Below, piece after piece: positions 28,544-36,868 of a stretch of 64,000 nucleotides of DNA. The number at the start of each line of letters is the position of its first letter. Position 1 is the first letter of the stretch. The stretch is from Lewinellaceae bacterium. Lineage in GTDB: Bacteria; Bacteroidota; Bacteroidia; Chitinophagales; Saprospiraceae. The notes beneath the pieces were generated by a model. That model searched no databases. It was not told the origin of the DNA and saw only the letters and a list, made by a program, of their open reading frames with translations. The stretch covers positions 62,001 to 126,000 of the forward strand of contig JADJUJ010000007.1 in assembly GCA_016710765.1 (NCBI GenBank). Reading direction: 5' to 3'. A program made the translations under genes and the position numbers.

Positions 28544-28575
28544 ATAAAAGGTTAACCAATCGGTGCTTGGGAAAG

Positions 28576-28583
28576 CAAAGATA
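28576..28583 (-). promoter_or_regulatory. -7 box for the esterase gene
   Basis: TATCTTTG on the minus strand, about 33 bp before ATG 28543. It supports that start over the in-frame ATG at 28660. Confidence 0.45.
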
Positions 28584-28795
28584 GTTGGGAGAATCTCATG
28601 CCGGAAATAATATCGGATCTGTTTTGTTCCACTCCTCCAAAGCGGAGCGCTGCAGGGCATACACTGGTTTTTTGTTTCTGTTGGAGTAAAATATGGGGAC
28701 CGCTTGTACTAGGTGAAATCCTCGCAGTGTTTGCCTAACCTGCCTTGATGAAATTATGAACATACATCAAAACTAAGGGTGTGTAATATTTATTT

Positions 28796-29236
28796 TAACG
28801 TGAATTCTGGATAGGTTTTTCAAAATAAGTTGTCTCACAGGCCAAAAAGTAATAGGAACAACTTCGAATCCTCATTTTGCCGAAGACAAAATATCTGAGA
28901 AATAGGTACCCGCTAAGTAAGCCCTACGTTCAGCGTAATCAGCGGGGTCTTCAGGAAACAAAAAAATTGGGTTTAAGGCTCCAAAATTGGCATAATGGAA
29001 TATTGAGATTTATTTCCGATTTCCGATTACATGAATTCCGATTGTTGATTGGATTTGAAATTTATGATTTGGGAAAACAGCACGAAATCATTTCAAATAA
29101 ATACCACGTATAGGTACGGGTTTCGAGACAATCATAATTCAAAAATCTTAAATCCAATCAACAATCGGAATTCATGTAATCGGAAATCGGAAATCCTTTT
29201 TCATGTAATCGGAAATTCTATCCAAAACTCACGTTA
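28796..29236. mobile_element. Non-coding element with terminal inverted repeats and a 45-bp inner palindrome
   Basis: Ends: TAACGTGAATTCTGGATAG at 28796-28814 and its inverted partner at 29218-29236 (17 of 19 bases match). Inside, 29012-29056 and 29150-29194 are perfect 45-bp inverted repeats containing GATTACATGAATTCCG. The AT-rich interior has only short spurious frames. It fits a MITE or a decayed insertion sequence with no transposase. Other bases in the gap 28544-29481 show no convincing gene. Confidence 0.55.
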
Positions 29237-29481
29237 TTTTAAGTACAATTGCGGCGCTACGGGCTTGGCCTTTTACAAAAGTTAACGAACCAGTTGCCCT
29301 TTTGCCGTTGCAAAAAAATAAGATTGTTTCTTGTTTCGAAATGGCTAAAGCCCAGCTTAGCTGCTTTGGGTTAAAATTTATTCCCTACAATGAACGTTTA
29401 TGTGGTGGTTGGAAAACCGATTTGTGACACTGGGACATGTTACAGCGACGAAAGCCCAGTTTATTCAACAAAACATCATTC

Positions 29482-31410
29482 ATGCGCCTGCTTTTTATAC
29501 TGCTCCTGGCTGGCCCGTTCCTCCAGGCACAATCCTACACCACTGCAAAAACTGCTACAGGAAAGGCCCAGCAAATGTTTCAAACTGCCCGAAAAGCGGA
29601 GGCAGAAAGAGATGTGGCTGGCGCCCTCAGGGCGTACGACAAGGCCCTGGAAGCCGATACCACCTTTATTGACGCCTGGATGTTTCGCGGCGACATTCAC
29701 CGCCGCAACGAACACTGGTCGGACGCCGAAGTTTGCTACCAGAAGGCCATTGCACTTGACCCCGCCTACGACCCTGTCAACCTCTACCTCTGTGCCCTGG
29801 TAGAAGCGCAGCAAGGGAAATACAGCGAGGCAGCAGCACACGCTGAGGCATTTCGAAACACCGACCGGGTGCCCGAGCGTATGGAATATGAGCTGAAGCG
29901 CTTTATTGAAAATGCCCATTTTGCCGAAAAAGCGGTACTGCACCCCGTGCCTTTTGACCCAAAACCGCTGTCGGATGCCGTCAACTCCACAAACGATGAG
30001 TACCTGCCGGCGTTTACCGCCGACGGAGAAACGCTGATTTTTACCCGCCGCGACGGGTACGACGAAAATTTTTACACCTGCGAAAAGGATGCTGATGGCA
30101 ACTGGAAACCTGCCAAGCCGCTGGAAGGCGTCAATACCCTCCAAAATGAGGGCGCTGAGGCCGTGAGTCCCGACGGGTCCTGGTTGATTTTTACCGCCTG
30201 CAACCGCCGCAACGACGGCTCACAGGGCTCCTGCGACCTGTACTGGTCGCAACAGAAAAACGAAGACTGGACGGAGCCACGCCCCTTTAGCAGTTCCATT
30301 AATTCTGTGGATTGGGATGCGCAGCCCAGCATCAGTCCCGATGGCAAAACGATTTTTTTCAGCAGCACCCGCCCGGGTGGGAAGGGCGGCAAAGACATTT
30401 GGTTCACCTCCCGGCAGTCGGGTGGCCGCTGGTCGGCGCCCGAGAACCTCCGTGCCATCAACACGCCTGGCGACGAGCAGACGCCGTTTTTGCACCTCGA
30501 CGGACAAACCCTGTATTTCACCTCCGATGGCCTGCCGGGTATGGGCGGCAACGACCTCTACCTGACCCGGTTGCAGCCCGATGGCTCCTGGGGTGTGCCC
30601 GAAAATCTCGGTTACCCCATCAACACCGCCAAAGAAGAGGGTACGCTTACCGTCAGTTTGGATGGCCGCACGGCGTATTTTGCCGCCAGTCGGCCCGATA
30701 CCCGCGGCGGACTCGACATCTATTCCTTTGACCTGCCACAGGCCGCACGGCCGCAGGCCGTTACCTACCTCAAGGCAAAAATCACGGATGCGGTGACGGG
30801 TTATCCCATACAAGCCGTCGCAACGGTGGAGGACCTGGGTGGGCAGCAGCAATTTGCTTCGGTGTACACTAAATCCAACGGCAGCCTGCTGGTGTGCCTG
30901 CCTGCCGGCAAAAATTACGCCCTCAACGTGTCCAAAAAAGGCTACCTGTTTCACTCGGAAAGTTTCCAGCTGGCTGAAACGGCTACCTTCGACCAGCCTT
31001 TTTTGCTAAAAATCGCACTGCAGCCCTTGTCCGACAGCAGTGCTGTGGCCGCAGGCAAACCCGTGGAAAACAAGCCTATTGTGCTGCAAAACGTGTTTTT
31101 TGAAACGGGTTCCGCCTCCTTGCGCACAGAATCCACCTTCGAACTCGACCGGCTGGCCGATTTGCTCACAGAAAACCCAACCTTAAACATCAAAATCAAC
31201 GGGCATACCGACGATGTGGGCGATGAAAAAAGCAATCAACTTCTGTCGGAAAACCGCGCCCGCGCCGTGCTCGACTACCTGGTGAAAAAAGGAATTGATG
31301 CAGCGCGGCTGCAATCGGTCGGCTACGGTGAAACCCGGCCCGTTGCCGACAACAACACCGAGGACGGGCGGGCGAAGAACCGAAGGACGGAGTTTGAGAT
31401 GGTTAATTGA
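29482..31410 (+). CDS. PorE-like OmpA-family protein (TPR, PD40 propeller, CRD, OmpA domains)
   Basis: 642 residues from ATG 29482 (signal peptide MRLLFILLLAGPFLQAQ); an in-frame ATG at 29437 adds 15 residues before the signal. Domain order: TPR-like repeats (about 30-150), a WD40/PD40-type propeller with repeated SPDG motifs (AVSPDGSWLIF, SISPDGKTIFF, VSLDGRTAYFA; about 170-420), a carboxypeptidase-regulatory-like domain (KITDAVTGYPIQAVATVED, about 425-520) and a C-terminal OmpA peptidoglycan-binding domain (FFETGSASLR...INGHTDDVG...ENRARAVLDYL). This order is that of PorE, a T9SS component anchored to peptidoglycan in Porphyromonas gingivalis. Bacteroidota also have many similar OmpA-family paralogues, so the symbol is withheld. 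Confidence 0.8.
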   Translation: MRLLFILLLAGPFLQAQSYTTAKTATGKAQQMFQTARKAEAERDVAGALRAYDKALEADTTFIDAWMFRGDIHRRNEHWSDAEVCYQKAIALDPAYDPVNLYLCALVEAQQGKYSEAAAHAEAFRNTDRVPERMEYELKRFIENAHFAEKAVLHPVPFDPKPLSDAVNSTNDEYLPAFTADGETLIFTRRDGYDENFYTCEKDADGNWKPAKPLEGVNTLQNEGAEAVSPDGSWLIFTACNRRNDGSQGSCDLYWSQQKNEDWTEPRPFSSSINSVDWDAQPSISPDGKTIFFSSTRPGGKGGKDIWFTSRQSGGRWSAPENLRAINTPGDEQTPFLHLDGQTLYFTSDGLPGMGGNDLYLTRLQPDGSWGVPENLGYPINTAKEEGTLTVSLDGRTAYFAASRPDTRGGLDIYSFDLPQAARPQAVTYLKAKITDAVTGYPIQAVATVEDLGGQQQFASVYTKSNGSLLVCLPAGKNYALNVSKKGYLFHSESFQLAETATFDQPFLLKIALQPLSDSSAVAAGKPVENKPIVLQNVFFETGSASLRTESTFELDRLADLLTENPTLNIKINGHTDDVGDEKSNQLLSENRARAVLDYLVKKGIDAARLQSVGYGETRPVADNNTEDGRAKNRRTEFEMVN

Positions 31411-31429
31411 GCCTTGATAATTCGGGCCT

Positions 31430-31479
31430 AAAACAAACGCGGTGCACTCCGATCAGGAATGCACCGCATTTGTTTGTTT
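31430..31479. terminator. Bidirectional intrinsic terminator
   Basis: GCGGTGCA (31439-31446) pairs with TGCACCGC (31460-31467), flanked by AAAACAAA on the left and TTTGTTTGTTT on the right. It lies between the convergent PorE-like gene and the next minus-strand gene, so it can end both transcripts. Confidence 0.7.
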
Positions 31480-31496
31480 AAAAATGCCCAAACCAA

Positions 31497-31952
31497 TTAG
31501 TCGTAAGCGAAAAAACTCTTTGCCATTTCGACAGCAGAGCGCTCGTAGCCTTCGTTGTACACAATTACCACCATCATATTGGTGCTGCTTTCCGTGTCCA
31601 TCATCGCCATGATGACAGCATGTACACCTTCAATTTCGCCAAGTACATAGTAACCAGTGAAATCCTGAAGGTCGACCTCGTCGACTTCTGTGACATGGTC
31701 GTAATTCATTTCATGCGCAGCAGATAGAACGGCATCCGCCAGGTTGTCTTTTGTGATTTCTTCATCCTGGAAAGGCAGGATGGACAAATAAAGATTGTCG
31801 TTGGATGCAGAAAATTCATCTACATTATTTGTTTCAACCCTAAAATTAGAAGGCACGGCAAAACCTATTCCATGGGCATCCCAAAGCATTTTTTGTTGAC
31901 TAAAAGCTGCGGTGGAAAGGAAGAGGAGGGCAAAAAGCAATCTGTTTTTCAT
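31497..31952 (-). CDS. Hypothetical exported protein
   Basis: 151 residues from ATG 31952, where a signal peptide starts (MKNRLLFALLFLSTAAFSQQ); the in-frame ATG at 32006 precedes it without signal features. The mature part is acidic (ITKDNLADAVLSAAHEMNYD, EVDEVDLQDFTGYYVLGEIEG). The organisation is alpha-beta, as in small periplasmic domains of the DUF4252 or PsbP type, but I cannot assign a family. It is followed by a bidirectional terminator. Confidence 0.6.
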   Translation of the reverse strand: MKNRLLFALLFLSTAAFSQQKMLWDAHGIGFAVPSNFRVETNNVDEFSASNDNLYLSILPFQDEEITKDNLADAVLSAAHEMNYDHVTEVDEVDLQDFTGYYVLGEIEGVHAVIMAMMDTESSTNMMVVIVYNEGYERSAVEMAKSFFAYD

Positions 31953-32159
31953 AGTACGTCGGGTAGTTGAAAGGTGAGTTTTGCGGATAAATCTACAACT
32001 ATTCACTTTACCTTTATTTCAAGGGCTGTAAATTAGTTTTTGCATTGGGGGGTATAACGAAGTGTTTCAATGTCAATGGCTTGCATTTAGGCCAGCACGA
32101 AGCGTTTAAATCTATGCAGCATACCTTAACATTAACCCCTCTCTAAACCCTTTTCTCCC

Positions 32160-32167
32160 TACCTTTG
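32160..32167 (+). promoter_or_regulatory. -7 box for nadA
   Basis: TACCTTTG, exact consensus, about 56 bp before ATG 32223. The -33 region is AT-rich without a clear TTTG. Confidence 0.5.
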
Positions 32168-32222
32168 TTACCCCTTCATACCATAAGCGTCCCAACAACC
32201 TGCACAAAAAAGTATTGCCACC

Positions 32223-33094
32223 ATGTCTACCACCGAACTTGCCAGTGCCCAACAAAAACTCGACCGCAACGGATTCCTCGACCTCAGCGTTGATCCCACG
32301 CTCGACCTGGTTGCTGAAATAAAACGCCTTAAAAAGGAGAAAAACGCCGTCATCCTGGCCCATTATTACCAGGAATCGGAAATTCAGGACATTGCCGATT
32401 ACATCGGCGATTCGCTCGGGCTCTCGCAGCAGGCCGCTAAAACCGAGGCCGATATCATTGTTTTCGCCGGCGTGCATTTTATGGCCGAAACGGCCAAAAT
32501 GCTCAGCCCAACCAAAAAGGTGCTGCTGCCCGACCTGAAAGCAGGTTGCTCACTGGCCGACTCCTGCCCGCCGCACATTTTCCGAAAGTTCAAGGAAAAA
32601 TATCCCGACCACGTCGTGGTGTCGTACATCAACTGCACGGCAGAACTGAAAACCCTGACCGACATCTGCTGCACCAGCACCAATGCCGTGCAAATCATCG
32701 AGAGAATCCCAAAAGACCAGCCGATCATCTTCGCACCGGATAAAAACCTGGGACAATATTTGATCAAAAAAACGGGCCGCGACATGGTCATCTGGAACGG
32801 CGCCTGCATGGTGCACGAAACGGAATGGAGTTTATTGTGGCTACCGAATCGGGTATTTTGCACCAGATGGAACTGAAAAGCCCGCACAAGACGTTTATTC
32901 CGGCGCCGCCCAACAACAACTGCGCTTGCAACGACTGCCCGCACATGAAACGCAACACCATGGAGAAACTCTACCTCTGCATGGAATACGAGCAACCTGA
33001 AATTCTGCTGCCCGACTGGATCATCGAACAAGGCGTAAAATCAATCGACCGCATGCTGGATATTTCGGAGAAGGCAGGCTTGGGCCTAAAGTAA
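32223..33094 (+). pseudogene. nadA: Quinolinate synthase, internally deleted and frameshifted
   Basis: NadA condenses iminoaspartate with dihydroxyacetone phosphate to quinolinate for NAD synthesis, using a [4Fe-4S] cluster. The N-terminal two thirds is normal: KKEKNAVILAHYYQESEIQD, DSLGLSQQAAKT, DLKAGCSLADSC (cluster Cys), VVSYINCTAELK and WNGACMVHE. After that motif at 32819 the frame runs into TEWSLLWLPN and stops at 32876. The other frame resumes at about 32825 with EFIVATESGILHQM and runs normally to 33094 (AGLGLK), including NNCACNDCPHMKRN with the last cluster Cys. Homologues have about 50 residues between the two, so about 155 bp are missing, not a multiple of three. As written the enzyme is dead; an assembly error is possible. 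Confidence 0.85.
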
Positions 33095-33105
33095 TAAACG
33101 GTTTG

Positions 33106-33136
33106 GTGAGGGGGTGACTTCAAGTCACCCCCTCAC
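33106..33136 (+). terminator. Hairpin after nadA
   Basis: GTGAGGGGGTGACTT (33106-33120) and AAGTCACCCCCTCAC (33122-33136) form a perfect 15-bp stem with almost no loop. It lies 11 bp after the nadA stop. There is no T-run, so it is either a weak terminator or a mRNA 3'-end stabiliser. Confidence 0.55.
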
Positions 33137-33160
33137 TATTCCTCACACATTGGAATGCTT

Positions 33161-33415
33161 ATGAAGCGCACGGTCGTTCTTTTTTTCTGTCTCCTTTGGC
33201 TTTTCTCCTGCGAAAATGCCACCCAAAAGCCTATTGACGGCAAAACCAGGCAGGTTATTGACTCGCTGTCGGGTGTAGCGCAACGTGATGCCAAAACCGT
33301 AGTGGACAGCCTGTGTCAGGACCTGAACCGCCAGGAAATGCCCCGCCTGATCGATTCCATCAAACAGATTCGATTGCAGGAAATCGCAGAAAAAATGAAA
33401 ACGGTGCCGAAGTAA
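33161..33415 (+). CDS. Small lipoprotein
   Basis: About 84 residues from ATG 33161 (MKRTVVLFFCLLWLFSC); an in-frame ATG at 33155 adds two residues. The lipobox LFSC places the lipidated Cys at residue 17. The mature part is helical and charged (RQVIDSLSGVAQRDAKTVVD, EMPRLIDSIKQIRLQEIAEK), probably a coiled coil. No family is known. It lies 66 bp after nadA and is the only small lipoprotein here. Confidence 0.6.
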   Translation: MKRTVVLFFCLLWLFSCENATQKPIDGKTRQVIDSLSGVAQRDAKTVVDSLCQDLNRQEMPRLIDSIKQIRLQEIAEKMKTVPK

Positions 33416-33429
33416 ACGGGGCGCTCAGC

Positions 33430-33768
33430 CTATACTGCTTCCTGCAAGGCTTCCCAGTATTCCACTGCTCTGCGTGTATGCGGGATGCAAATGGAGCCAC
33501 CCACGAGGTTGGCTACAGCAAAAATTTCAAAAATCTCGTCGGTATTAACGCCGAGTTCGTGGCATTTGCCGAGGTGGTACTTAATGCAATCGTCGCAGCG
33601 CAACACCATGGAGGCCACGAGCCCGAGCATTTCTTTGGTTTTGGTGTCGAGGGCGCCATCCTGGTAAGTTTGGTGGTCGAGGCTCCAAAAGCGCTTGATC
33701 ACTTTGTTGTCGTGGGCGAGGATGCGCTCGTTCATTTTGGCGCGGTAGTCGTTGAATTCCTGAATCAT
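33430..33768 (-). CDS. Carboxymuconolactone decarboxylase (AhpD-like) family protein
   Basis: 112 residues. The AhpD-like active motif is RCDDCIKYH (CxxC plus following His), preceded by KTKEMLGLVASMVL. This is the redox motif seen in AhpD, a peroxidase partner; carboxymuconolactone decarboxylase itself lacks it. A peroxide- or thiol-linked role is thus more likely than aromatic degradation. It converges with the small lipoprotein gene, 14 bp apart. Confidence 0.85.
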   Translation of the reverse strand: MIQEFNDYRAKMNERILAHDNKVIKRFWSLDHQTYQDGALDTKTKEMLGLVASMVLRCDDCIKYHLGKCHELGVNTDEIFEIFAVANLVGGSICIPHTRRAVEYWEALQEAV

Positions 33769-33864
33769 ATCGTTATTTTGTTGTTTGTACTGTGGAATTT
33801 GCCGGGATAAATGCCGGATCTTTGGTTTTGCCCGGAAAGCTTAAATGTTTGGGCTTCAATGCAC

Positions 33865-33872
33865 TAATTTTG
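33865..33872 (+). promoter_or_regulatory. -7 box for dtd
   Basis: TAATTTTG, an exact TAnnTTTG, about 93 bp before ATG 33965. The leader it would produce contains the 9-bp tandem repeat. Confidence 0.4.
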
Positions 33873-33899
33873 CACCATCCTAATCTCCTCAACCATCTC

Positions 33900-33935
33900 A
33901 TTCTCCTCATTCTCCTCATTCTCCTCATTCTCCTC
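33900..33935 (+). repeat. 9-bp tandem repeat ATTCTCCTC in the dtd leader
   Basis: Four perfect copies of ATTCTCCTC, with related TAATCTCCTC and CATCTC before and CTCAACC after. It lies between the -7 box and the start codon. Copy number is likely to vary by slippage. Confidence 0.7.
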
Positions 33936-33964
33936 AACCAACTTAACAGACCACAATTGTTGTT

Positions 33965-34417
33965 ATGCGTGCAGTTTTACAAAGAGTATCAGAAGCCTCG
34001 GTGGTAATCGACGGCGTTGAAAAGTCTCGCATCGGTTGGGGACTACTGATTTTGCTGGGCATCGAAAACGAAGATACGGTGGAGGACATAGACTGGCTGT
34101 GCAAAAAAATTGCGGCGATGCGTATTTTCTCCGATGCGGAGGGTTTGATGAATCTTTCGGTACAGGATATTGCCGGTAGTTTGCTGGTGGTGAGCCAGTT
34201 TACGCTGCATGCCAGCACCCAAAAGGGGAATCGCCCGTCGTTCATCAAAGCCGCCCGGCCGGAAACCGCCATTCCATTGTACGAGCAATTTGTGCAGGAA
34301 CTGGAACAAATATCCGGCCGGCCGGTTCAAACCGGCGCTTTCGGCGCCGACATGAAGGTGTCGCTGCTGAACGATGGTCCGGTAACCATCCTCATCGATT
34401 CCAAAAACAAGGAATAA
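33965..34417 (+). CDS. dtd: D-aminoacyl-tRNA deacylase
   Basis: 150 residues, standard for the family. It removes D-amino acids (and glycine mischarged on tRNA-Ala) from tRNA. Visible motifs: MRAVLQRVSEASVVI at the start, SQFTLHASTQKGNRPSF (catalytic region) and LNDGPVTILIDS (the GP cis-proline signature). Cytoplasmic dimer in known members. Preceded by a -7 box and a tandem 9-bp repeat. Confidence 0.96.
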   Translation: MRAVLQRVSEASVVIDGVEKSRIGWGLLILLGIENEDTVEDIDWLCKKIAAMRIFSDAEGLMNLSVQDIAGSLLVVSQFTLHASTQKGNRPSFIKAARPETAIPLYEQFVQELEQISGRPVQTGAFGADMKVSLLNDGPVTILIDSKNKE

Positions 34418-34487
34418 ATGCGGGTAAAAAATCCATCCATGTTGGCGTCATTTTTAAATATGCAGCGACGATGTGGGCTTCAAACCC

Positions 34488-34495
34488 TACTTTTG
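34488..34495 (+). promoter_or_regulatory. -7 box for the 4-TM protein gene
   Basis: TACTTTTG, exact TAnnTTTG, about 35 bp before ATG 34531. Confidence 0.45.
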
Positions 34496-34530
34496 CAACA
34501 TATAACTGTTAACCACCTTACTTATCTGCC

Positions 34531-35001
34531 ATGTATACGCTTTTAGATAACCTACACTCCTACAACCGTTACCTCCTTTTCGCCGCCCTTTTGCTGGTAT
34601 TGTACCGCTCCTGGATGGGCTGGATGGCTAAAAAGCCTTTCGAAAAACTCGACGGTACCGCTTCGCTGGTACTCCTGATCCTGACCCACACGCAGTTGCT
34701 GCTGGGTTTGCTGTTGTACGCTATTTTCAGTCCGACCACAAAGGCTGCCTTCGCCAACATGGGCGCGGCAATGAAGGACAGTTCCCTGCGTTATTTTGCG
34801 GTAGAACATATTCTGGCCATGCTGATTGCTGTGGTATTCATCCAACTGGGTCGCACTTTTTCCAAAAAAGCCGGTAACGACGAAGGAAAGCACCGCGCAT
34901 TGGCCATCTACACCAGCATAGCCGTTGTTATTATCCTGGTTTCGTTGGTTCCCAAAGGTTTGTTGTTTGGCACTTCTGATACCATGATGATGGCCCACTA
35001 A
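34531..35001 (+). CDS. Conserved four-span membrane protein
   Basis: 156 residues with four hydrophobic spans (RYLLFAALLLVLYRSWMGW, SLVLLILTHTQLLLGLLLYA, FAVEHILAMLIAVVFIQLG, IYTSIAVVIILVSLVPKG). Conserved His in LHSYNRY, THTQLLLG and VEHIL and the KHRALAI motif resemble a Bacteroidota family often labelled cytochrome b-like, so a heme role is possible. No partner genes lie nearby. Function is unproven. Confidence 0.7.
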   Translation: MYTLLDNLHSYNRYLLFAALLLVLYRSWMGWMAKKPFEKLDGTASLVLLILTHTQLLLGLLLYAIFSPTTKAAFANMGAAMKDSSLRYFAVEHILAMLIAVVFIQLGRTFSKKAGNDEGKHRALAIYTSIAVVIILVSLVPKGLLFGTSDTMMMAH

Positions 35002-35006
35002 ACTGG

Positions 35007-35215
35007 GTATTGGTCTTTGGCTTCGATCCCGGCTATTGGTGCCTTGTGAAATCAAATACCGGAGAAATCAGCATTTAATTTTGAACACCCTTTTCAAAAC
35101 AGCATGTGCATTATTTATCAACGAATATTTTGTTAAAAATTAATGCATTGAAAACCAAATAGTTAGTCCTTCGGAGTAAAGCCAAAGACTAAAGGCCAAA
35201 GACTAAAGCCCAGAT
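35007..35215. repeat. Dispersed non-coding repeat, copy 2
   Basis: Begins with ATTGGTCTTTGGCTTCG and ends with AAAGCCAAAGACTAAAGG CCAAAGACTAAAGCCC. The interior matches copy 1 (23650-23875) in several blocks (TCAAATACC, TTTAATTTTG, TTAATGCATTGAAAA). A partial third start, ATTGGTCTTTGGCGG, follows at 35220. No coding capacity. It fills most of the gap between the 4-TM gene and hisS. Confidence 0.45.
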
Positions 35216-35322
35216 TAGGTATTGGTCTTTGGCGGCGTTCGGTTTTATGCTACAACCCGAACCAACTGAACAATATCAGCAGAAGTCAAAACCTGTGTTT
35301 GCCCGAAAGTTTAAAAAGCATA

Positions 35323-35365
35323 TCCCCTGCTTTTTCCGGTCTGCTGGCGAGGCAGGGGATTTTTT
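35323..35365 (+). terminator. Terminator-like hairpin in the hisS leader
   Basis: TCCCCTGC (35323-35330) pairs with GCAGGGGA (35352-35359) and is followed by six T. It lies 34 bp before the hisS ATG. Either it ends upstream transcription or it is an attenuator; no clear promoter could be placed between it and the start. Confidence 0.5.
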
Positions 35366-35398
35366 CAATAAAGGCAAGCAGGCCCAATACAACAGATC

Positions 35399-36868
35399 AT
35401 GCAAAAACCAGGCATTCCAGAAGGTACCCGCGATTTCGGACCCGAGCAGGTGCGGAAGCGCAATTATCTTTTTGATACCATACGTTCCGTCTTTGTAAAA
35501 TTCGGATTTCAGCCGCTGGAAACGCCGGCCATGGAGAATTTGAGTACCCTCACCGGTAAGTACGGCGATGAGGGCGATAAGCTGCTTTTCAAAATCTTGA
35601 ACAACGGCGATTTTCTAAAGGATGCTGACCCCGCGGCATTGCAGGCCGCGGACTCGTCCAAACTGTTACCAGCCATTTCCCGGCGTGGTTTGCGCTACGA
35701 CCTTACGGTGCCTTTTGCCCGATTTGTTGTGATGAACAGGCATCATTTGGCCTTTCCGTTCAAGCGTTACCAGATTCAGCCCGTTTGGCGGGCCGACAGG
35801 CCGCAGAAGGGGCGTTACCGCGAATTTTTCCAGTGCGATGCCGATGTGATTGGCTCCGAAAGCCTACAGTACGAAGCCGAATTGATTCAGATTTACGACG
35901 AGGCTTTTGCGACACTAAGCGTGCCGGTGACCATAAAAATCAACAACCGCAAGGTGTTGTACGGAATAGCGGAGGCCGCTGGCATCCCCAACCAGTTTAT
36001 GGACATGACCGTGGCCATCGACAAACTCGACAAAATTGGGATGGATGGGGTAGAAAAAGAACTACAGGAGCGCGGCATCGACGCTGCAGCGATAGGAACC
36101 ATACAGTCCATTCTGCAAACGCCCGATCTGGCCTCACTTCGCGGTGCATTTTCCAACAGCCCAACGGGTTTACAGGGGATAGAAGAGTTGGAAAAAGTTT
36201 ACCAGATGTTGGCAGAAACACCCCTTCAGAATACCCTTCAGTTCGACATTACGCTGGCGCGCGGACTGAGTTATTATACCGGCTGCATCATTGAAGTAGC
36301 CGCTGTAGGCGTGAAAATGGGCAGCATCGGCGGTGGCGGCAGGTATGCCGACCTGACGGGTGTTTTTGGGGTGCCTGGGCTATCCGGCGTGGGCGTTTCT
36401 TTTGGCGCTGATCGCATTTACGATGTCATGGAAACCCTGGGTGTGTTTCCCGATACGCTGGACCAAACCCTTAAAATTCTGTTTGTGAGTTTCGATGAAG
36501 CGGCGCACCAATATGCGTTTGGCTGGGTGTCGCAATTGCGCAAAGCGGGTATTGCTGCCGATTTGTACCCCGAACCTGGCAAATTGAAAAAACAATTTGA
36601 TTTTGCTGCCAAACGGAATGCACAATACGTTGCCATTGTTGGCGATGAAGAAATGAAGTCGGGAAAAGTGAAGGTAAAGGACCAGGCCTCTGGCGACCAG
36701 GACTTCTATACCCTGGCTGAACTCACTGCGTTACTGCGTTTCCTGATTTGTTCTGAAGGCTGTGCAGATCGCGGTACTTCCAGAAGGTTTCCAGAGCAGA
36801 AACGTAACAGATTCTCAAACCAGCGCGCCCGTCGAGTAGGCCGAGCCGTAGGATATAATTTCGGATAA
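35399..36868 (+). CDS. hisS: Histidyl-tRNA synthetase with an unusual C-terminal extension
   Basis: 489 residues. Class II motifs are clear: QKPGIPEGTRDFGPE at the start, motif 2 around RADRPQKGRYREFFQCDADV, HisA GLSYYTGCIIEV, and GGGGRYADL with GVGVSFGADRIYD (motif 3). The anticodon-binding domain ends normally at about FYTLAELTALL (residue 446). The last 40 or so residues (RFLICSEG... to YNFG) are basic, not conserved and antisense to the glycosyltransferase gene (shared 36723-36868). A TGA at 36744-36746 exists in the +1 frame, so a missed or lost stop is possible. A plus-strand terminator sits at 36893-36916, just after the stop. Confidence 0.93.
   Translation: MQKPGIPEGTRDFGPEQVRKRNYLFDTIRSVFVKFGFQPLETPAMENLSTLTGKYGDEGDKLLFKILNNGDFLKDADPAALQAADSSKLLPAISRRGLRYDLTVPFARFVVMNRHHLAFPFKRYQIQPVWRADRPQKGRYREFFQCDADVIGSESLQYEAELIQIYDEAFATLSVPVTIKINNRKVLYGIAEAAGIPNQFMDMTVAIDKLDKIGMDGVEKELQERGIDAAAIGTIQSILQTPDLASLRGAFSNSPTGLQGIEELEKVYQMLAETPLQNTLQFDITLARGLSYYTGCIIEVAAVGVKMGSIGGGGRYADLTGVFGVPGLSGVGVSFGADRIYDVMETLGVFPDTLDQTLKILFVSFDEAAHQYAFGWVSQLRKAGIAADLYPEPGKLKKQFDFAAKRNAQYVAIVGDEEMKSGKVKVKDQASGDQDFYTLAELTALLRFLICSEGCADRGTSRRFPEQKRNRFSNQRARRVGRAVGYNFG

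Noticed and set aside
28877..29285. Small frames inside the nested inverted-repeat element
   Set aside because: They span the palindromes, read as low-complexity AT-rich peptide and have no family match.
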